Below the pieces are notes generated by a model, which saw only the letters and a list, made by a program, of their open reading frames with translations, had not been told where the DNA came from and made no database searches. A stretch of 8,269 bases of DNA from Anaerolineales bacterium (GTDB taxonomy: Bacteria > Chloroflexota > Anaerolineae > Anaerolineales > DRMV01), in assembly GCA_027026295.1 (NCBI GenBank), contig JALVOR010000377.1, forward strand, positions 1 through 8,269, read 5' to 3'. The translations under genes were made by a program, and so were the position numbers. Below are positions 4,787 to 8,269 of the stretch, in pieces. Each line of letters opens with the position of its first letter. Within the stretch, counting starts at the first letter, position 1.

Positions 4787-5635
4787 ATGAATTTCTCCCC
4801 TCGGACGTTACGGGCATTGGTGATTGCGTTGGTGGTCATCGGGTTGCTGGCACTTTCTTTGGGGGGATACCTGACACCACTGACCCGCCTGAGCACCCAG
4901 CCCATTTTGGCCGTGCAAGCCTGGTTTGCCCGCGCCTATCAGGGCATCCTCACCTACCTCAACGCGCCCAAGGATGTCAACACCCTGCGCGCCGAAAACC
5001 GACAACTCAAAGCCGAAGTCAGCCGCCTGCAAACCGAAATCGTCACCTTGCAGCAGCAACTCACCGAAGCCGAACTGCTCTCGGCGCTGCTCGATTTTGC
5101 CCGCGCCCACCCCCAAAACGAATACAAAGCGGCGCAGGTCATCGGGCGCGACCCCAACCCCTTCGTGCACTACATTATCATCAATCGCGGTTCCGACGAC
5201 GGATTGCGCGTGGGCATGCCCGTGGTAAGCGCCGAAGGGCTGGTAGGGGTAATCAACGCCGTGATTCCCAACGCGGCGCGCGTGCAACTCATCACCGACC
5301 CTGCTTCGGCGGTGGACGTGGTGGTGCAGCCTTCCCACACCAACGCCGTGCTGACAGGCAGCCTCACTGGCGAACTGGCGTTGGATATGGTGCCCCTTGA
5401 CGCGCAAATTCACCCCGGCAACCTGGTGCTCACCTCTGGCCTCGGCGGGCGCTACCCGGCGAACATCCTCGTGGGGCAAATCATCAACGTGCACAAGCTC
5501 TCCTATGCCCTCTTTCAGGAAGCCGCCGTACAGCCGGTCGTAGACTTCCACCGCCTGCAAATTGTGCTGGTCATCGTCAACTTCCGCCCGGTAGACATCA
5601 CCCCCCTGCTCAAGCCCAACGAGACAGCACCATGA
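4787..5635 (+). CDS. mreC: Cell shape-determining protein MreC (282 aa)
   Basis: MreC is a single-pass membrane protein whose periplasmic/extracytoplasmic part binds and activates PBP2 and links it to MreB/MreD. The order is classic: a short basic N-terminus, a membrane helix at ~9-29, a coiled coil at ~62-104 with heptad-like LRAENRQL...VSRLQTEIVTL...LTEAELL, then the two-barrel beta domain. That domain is marked by VIGRDPNPF (118-126), INRGSDDGLRVGMPVV (132-147), LITDPASAVDVVVQ (168-181), LTSGLGGRYPANILVGQI (215-232) and VVDFHRLQIVLVIV (251-264). Length is typical. No good Shine-Dalgarno precedes ATG 4787 (CTCGATAACG before it), so ribosomes may arrive from mreB 25 bases upstream. The TGA stop overlaps the mreD start. 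Confidence 0.95.
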   Translation: MNFSPRTLRALVIALVVIGLLALSLGGYLTPLTRLSTQPILAVQAWFARAYQGILTYLNAPKDVNTLRAENRQLKAEVSRLQTEIVTLQQQLTEAELLSALLDFARAHPQNEYKAAQVIGRDPNPFVHYIIINRGSDDGLRVGMPVVSAEGLVGVINAVIPNAARVQLITDPASAVDVVVQPSHTNAVLTGSLTGELALDMVPLDAQIHPGNLVLTSGLGGRYPANILVGQIINVHKLSYALFQEAAVQPVVDFHRLQIVLVIVNFRPVDITPLLKPNETAP

Positions 5636-6144
5636 TGGCGTCCCTTTCCGGGCTGGTGGTACTCGCCATCGTTGCTGCCCTGCAAAGCGCCATCGTAGCC
5701 CAAATTCACCTGCTGCAAGGCACAGCAGACCTGATGCTCCTCACCCTCGCCGCGTGGTATCTGCATGAAAATGCCCCTGCCTCATGGGTGTGGGCAGTGC
5801 TGGCGGCGCTCATGGTGGGGACGCTTTCCGCCCTGCCGTGGTGGCTTTACCTCTTGGGCTATGGTGCTGTAGCGGTGTTAGCCATGCTACTGCGGCGGCG
5901 GTTGTGGCGCGGCGCTTTTCTCGCCTATTTCACCGTGGTGCTCGTCGGCGCGCTGCTCACACATCTGCTGACCTTCGCCTACCTGCGCTTCATACATAAT
6001 GTTCCACTCGGCTTCGGGGAAGCCTTCAACCTGGTCGTCCTGCCCAGCCTGCTGCTCAACCTGCTCTTTGCCCTCCCCATCCACAGTTTGGTGGACGAAT
6101 GGGCAAACCTGACCGCCCCCGCCGAAGAAGAAACCGTGCCATGA
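5632..6144 (+). CDS. mreD: Rod shape-determining membrane protein MreD (170 aa)
   Basis: MreD is a small polytopic inner-membrane protein of the elongasome. Sequence conservation is low in this family, so the call rests on hydrophobic profile, size and position. About five to six membrane segments are visible (~5-26, 30-43, 52-68, 70-86, 95-119, 132-151), with a basic RRRLWR loop at 88-93 and an acidic tail (APAEEETVP). A conserved-looking late part (GFGEAFNLVVLPSLLLNLL, 127-145) matches the family's usual final helices. Length of 160-175 residues is normal. Two ATGs in a row (5632, 5635) both fit. The first gives the four-base ATGA overlap with mreC and implies coupled translation; the second would abut it. 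The stop overlaps the next gene's start in the same way. Confidence 0.9.
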   Translation: MMASLSGLVVLAIVAALQSAIVAQIHLLQGTADLMLLTLAAWYLHENAPASWVWAVLAALMVGTLSALPWWLYLLGYGAVAVLAMLLRRRLWRGAFLAYFTVVLVGALLTHLLTFAYLRFIHNVPLGFGEAFNLVVLPSLLLNLLFALPIHSLVDEWANLTAPAEEETVP

Positions 6145-8240
6145 ACGGCAATTCCCTTTCCTCCCAACCTCCGCTGGAACGCTGGCGCGTGCGTATCACC
6201 CTCGCGGTGATTGCCCTCACCCTGCTGATATTCATCGCGCGCCTGTTCAGCCTGCAGATCCTCCACTATCAAGACTGGCTTGCCCGCGCCAACGAGAACC
6301 GCGTCGAGGAACTCAACATCCCTGCACCGCGCGGCGCCATTTACGACCGCAACGGCATTGTGCTGGCACGCAATGTGGCTTCTTACAACCTGGTCATCAC
6401 CCCCGCTTACCTGCCTGACGACCCTGGCAAGGTGGACGAAATCTACCGGCAACTCTCGAAACTCACCGGCGTGCCCGTGAGTTACAGCACGGTGGACAAG
6501 GAACACCCCTACGTGCCCTGCCGCTCCGAGCAGGGCATCCGCCAAATCGTGAATTTCGGCGAAACTTTCGCCCCCTACCGCCCGGTGAAAATCAAGTGCG
6601 ACATTCCGGAAACCGTGGCGCTCATCATTCGCGAACGTGCCAGCGCGTGGCCCGGCGTGAGCATTGAGGTGGAGCCCATCCGCGACTACCCCACCGGCTA
6701 CCTCACCGCCGACGTCGTCGGCTTCCTGGGCCCGGTGCCCGAAGCCTTAGTGGACTATTACAAAGAAAAAGGGCTGGTGCCCAACCGCGACAAGGTAGGC
6801 TACGCGGGCGTGGAACTCTCGCATCAGGACGAACTGGCAGGCACCAACGGGCGTCGCGTGGTCGAAGTGGATGTGGCAGGCAATATCAAACACGACCTGG
6901 AATCGCCCCAACCACCCCAACCAGGCGCCAACCTGGTGCTTACCATCGATACGCGCCTGCAGGAAGCCGCCTATCAGATCCTCGTTAACCAGATTGAATA
7001 CATCAACCAGCGTTACCCCATGGCCGACGGCAGCCCCCGCACCCACAACGGCGTGGTGATTGCCATGAACCCCCAAACCGGGGAAATCCTCGCCATGGTT
7101 TCGTACCCCACTTACGAAAACAACCGCATGGCGCGGTTCATTCCTGCTTACTACTTCCAGCAACTGGCAGCCGACCCCGAAAAGCCACTCCTCAACCATG
7201 CCATTTCTGCCGAGCACCCGCCCGGTTCCACCTTCAAACTGGCCACCGGCACCGGCGCGCCCAACGACCACGTCGTCACCCTCGACCAGATTATCGACGC
7301 CCCCGGCATCATCACGCTGACCGAGAAATACTTTGCCAACGATCCCGGCAAGGGCAAGAAATTCTACGACCACAACTGGGAACAGGGCGGCTTCGGGAAA
7401 ATTGACTTCCTGCACTGCATCGCCTTTTCCAGTAACGTTTGCTTTTACAAACTCGGCGGCGGCTACCATGACGAAATCAACCCCGGCCTGGGCATCTGTC
7501 GCCTGGGCACCTACGCCAGAGCCCTGAGTTACGGTGCGGAAACCGGCATCGACCTTCCCGGTGAAGCCGACGGGCTGATTCCCGACCCCACCTGGAAGCG
7601 CATCTATCGCGGCGAAAACTGGTCAACCGGCGACACCTACCTCGCCAGCGTGGGGCAGGGCTACGTGCTCGCCACCCCGCTGCAGGTGCTGATGTCCGCC
7701 GCCACCATTGCCAACAACGGTGTGCAGATGCAGCCCACCATCCTCCGGGAAATCGTCGATGCCGAAGGCAAAGTCGTGCAGCCTTTCCAGCCCCAGGTGC
7801 GCTGGGATATTACCCAAGACCCTCGCATCCAGGTCTTCCGCAACCCTGGCGGCATTGGCGGCTGCAAGCCCACCGGCGAAACCAAAACCGTGGATCCGTG
7901 GGTCGTCCAGCAAATCCAGCGCGGGATGCGCATGGCCGTCACGACAACGCCCCACGGCACCCTTTATCACGTTTTCGAAGGCTTCCCCATCCCGGCAGCG
8001 GGCAAAACCGGCACGGCGGAATACTGCGACAACAAAGCCCAGCAGCGCAACCTCTGCCGCCGCGGCGACTGGCCTACCCACGGCTGGACAGTGGCCTATG
8101 CCCCCTACAACGACCCCGAAATCATTGTCATCGCCTTCATCTGCAACGGCGGCGAAGGCGCCGTCAGCGCGGGCCCCGTGGTGCGCCGCGTGATGGATGC
8201 CTACTTCGCCATCAAAGCCGCCGATGCAGCCCGGCAGTAA
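6141..8240 (+). CDS. mrdA: Penicillin-binding protein 2 (elongasome D,D-transpeptidase, 699 aa)
   Basis: This class B PBP cross-links peptidoglycan strands made by RodA during cell elongation, outside the membrane and anchored by one N-terminal helix (~19-40). The pedestal/dimerisation domain shows EELNIPAPRGAIYDRNG (56-72) and RDYPTGYLTADVVGFLG (181-197). The transpeptidase domain carries all three active-site boxes: S363-T-F-K366 in PPGSTFK, S430-S-N432, and K622-T-G-T625. Start ATG 6141 gives the same four-base overlap with mreD as at the mreC/mreD junction, with a purine-rich GAAGAAG 11 bases upstream. An earlier ATG at 6099 would add a basic leader read through mreD and is less likely. 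There are nine cysteines, including Cys426/Cys434 around the SxN box and Cys629/Cys639 just after KTG, unusual for an extracytoplasmic PBP of model bacteria. It is somewhat longer than E. coli PBP2 (~630). PBP3/FtsI is the alternative, but the mre context favours PBP2. Confidence 0.95.
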   Translation: MNGNSLSSQPPLERWRVRITLAVIALTLLIFIARLFSLQILHYQDWLARANENRVEELNIPAPRGAIYDRNGIVLARNVASYNLVITPAYLPDDPGKVDEIYRQLSKLTGVPVSYSTVDKEHPYVPCRSEQGIRQIVNFGETFAPYRPVKIKCDIPETVALIIRERASAWPGVSIEVEPIRDYPTGYLTADVVGFLGPVPEALVDYYKEKGLVPNRDKVGYAGVELSHQDELAGTNGRRVVEVDVAGNIKHDLESPQPPQPGANLVLTIDTRLQEAAYQILVNQIEYINQRYPMADGSPRTHNGVVIAMNPQTGEILAMVSYPTYENNRMARFIPAYYFQQLAADPEKPLLNHAISAEHPPGSTFKLATGTGAPNDHVVTLDQIIDAPGIITLTEKYFANDPGKGKKFYDHNWEQGGFGKIDFLHCIAFSSNVCFYKLGGGYHDEINPGLGICRLGTYARALSYGAETGIDLPGEADGLIPDPTWKRIYRGENWSTGDTYLASVGQGYVLATPLQVLMSAATIANNGVQMQPTILREIVDAEGKVVQPFQPQVRWDITQDPRIQVFRNPGGIGGCKPTGETKTVDPWVVQQIQRGMRMAVTTTPHGTLYHVFEGFPIPAAGKTGTAEYCDNKAQQRNLCRRGDWPTHGWTVAYAPYNDPEIIVIAFICNGGEGAVSAGPVVRRVMDAYFAIKAADAARQ

Positions 8241-8269
8241 AGCGAAACATCCGCAACTCGCAATTCGTC

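Noticed and set aside
6747..7469. 240-codon - strand frame opposite the PBP2 gene
   Set aside because: It is antisense to the conserved transpeptidase region, with Gly/Val-rich shadow composition.

Overview
The window is about 60% G+C, and every gene in it reads on the + strand. Its recognisable core is the cell-shape gene set mreB-mreC-mreD-mrdA, for elongasome peptidoglycan synthesis in a rod-shaped bacterium. A Chloroflexota (Anaerolineae-like) source seems most likely. The penicillin-binding protein has a Cys-bracketed loop straight after its KTG box, and the upstream lipoprotein and glycosyltransferase tail have the style of that phylum. This assignment comes from remembered family patterns, not from a search.

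Layout. (1) 1-383: the 3' end of a membrane glycosyltransferase of the GT39/ArnT/YkcB type, cut by the window edge. (2) 473-2994: a two-gene unit of a 727-residue beta-propeller lipoprotein and a 113-residue two-helix membrane protein, joined by an ATGA stop/start overlap. (3) 2995-3655: about 660 bases with no credible gene. This spacer is filled with degenerate intergenic repeats in both orientations, a 70-base imperfect inverted repeat at its two ends, a perfect 15-bp terminator-like hairpin near its centre, and a second inverted repeat. (4) 3653-8240: an extended -10 promoter, then mreB (TTG start), mreC, mreD and the PBP2 gene. The mreC/mreD and mreD/PBP2 junctions overlap by four bases. 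(5) 8241-8269: a short flank after PBP2 with no rodA visible.

How the genes work together. MreB forms membrane-bound filaments inside the cell. MreC spans the membrane and activates the PBP2 transpeptidase, and MreD is the polytopic membrane partner. PBP2 cross-links new peptidoglycan, normally with the RodA glycosyltransferase, which must lie elsewhere. The lipoprotein/small membrane protein pair is a separate unit. It looks like a surface-exposed sugar-binding or hydrolase-like propeller with a membrane partner, but its function is unknown.

I see no clearly new biological system. The items most worth a second look are the lipoprotein's split repeat architecture with its central Cys-bracketed insert, the Met-rich loop of its partner, and the mosaic inverted-repeat spacer in front of mreB.
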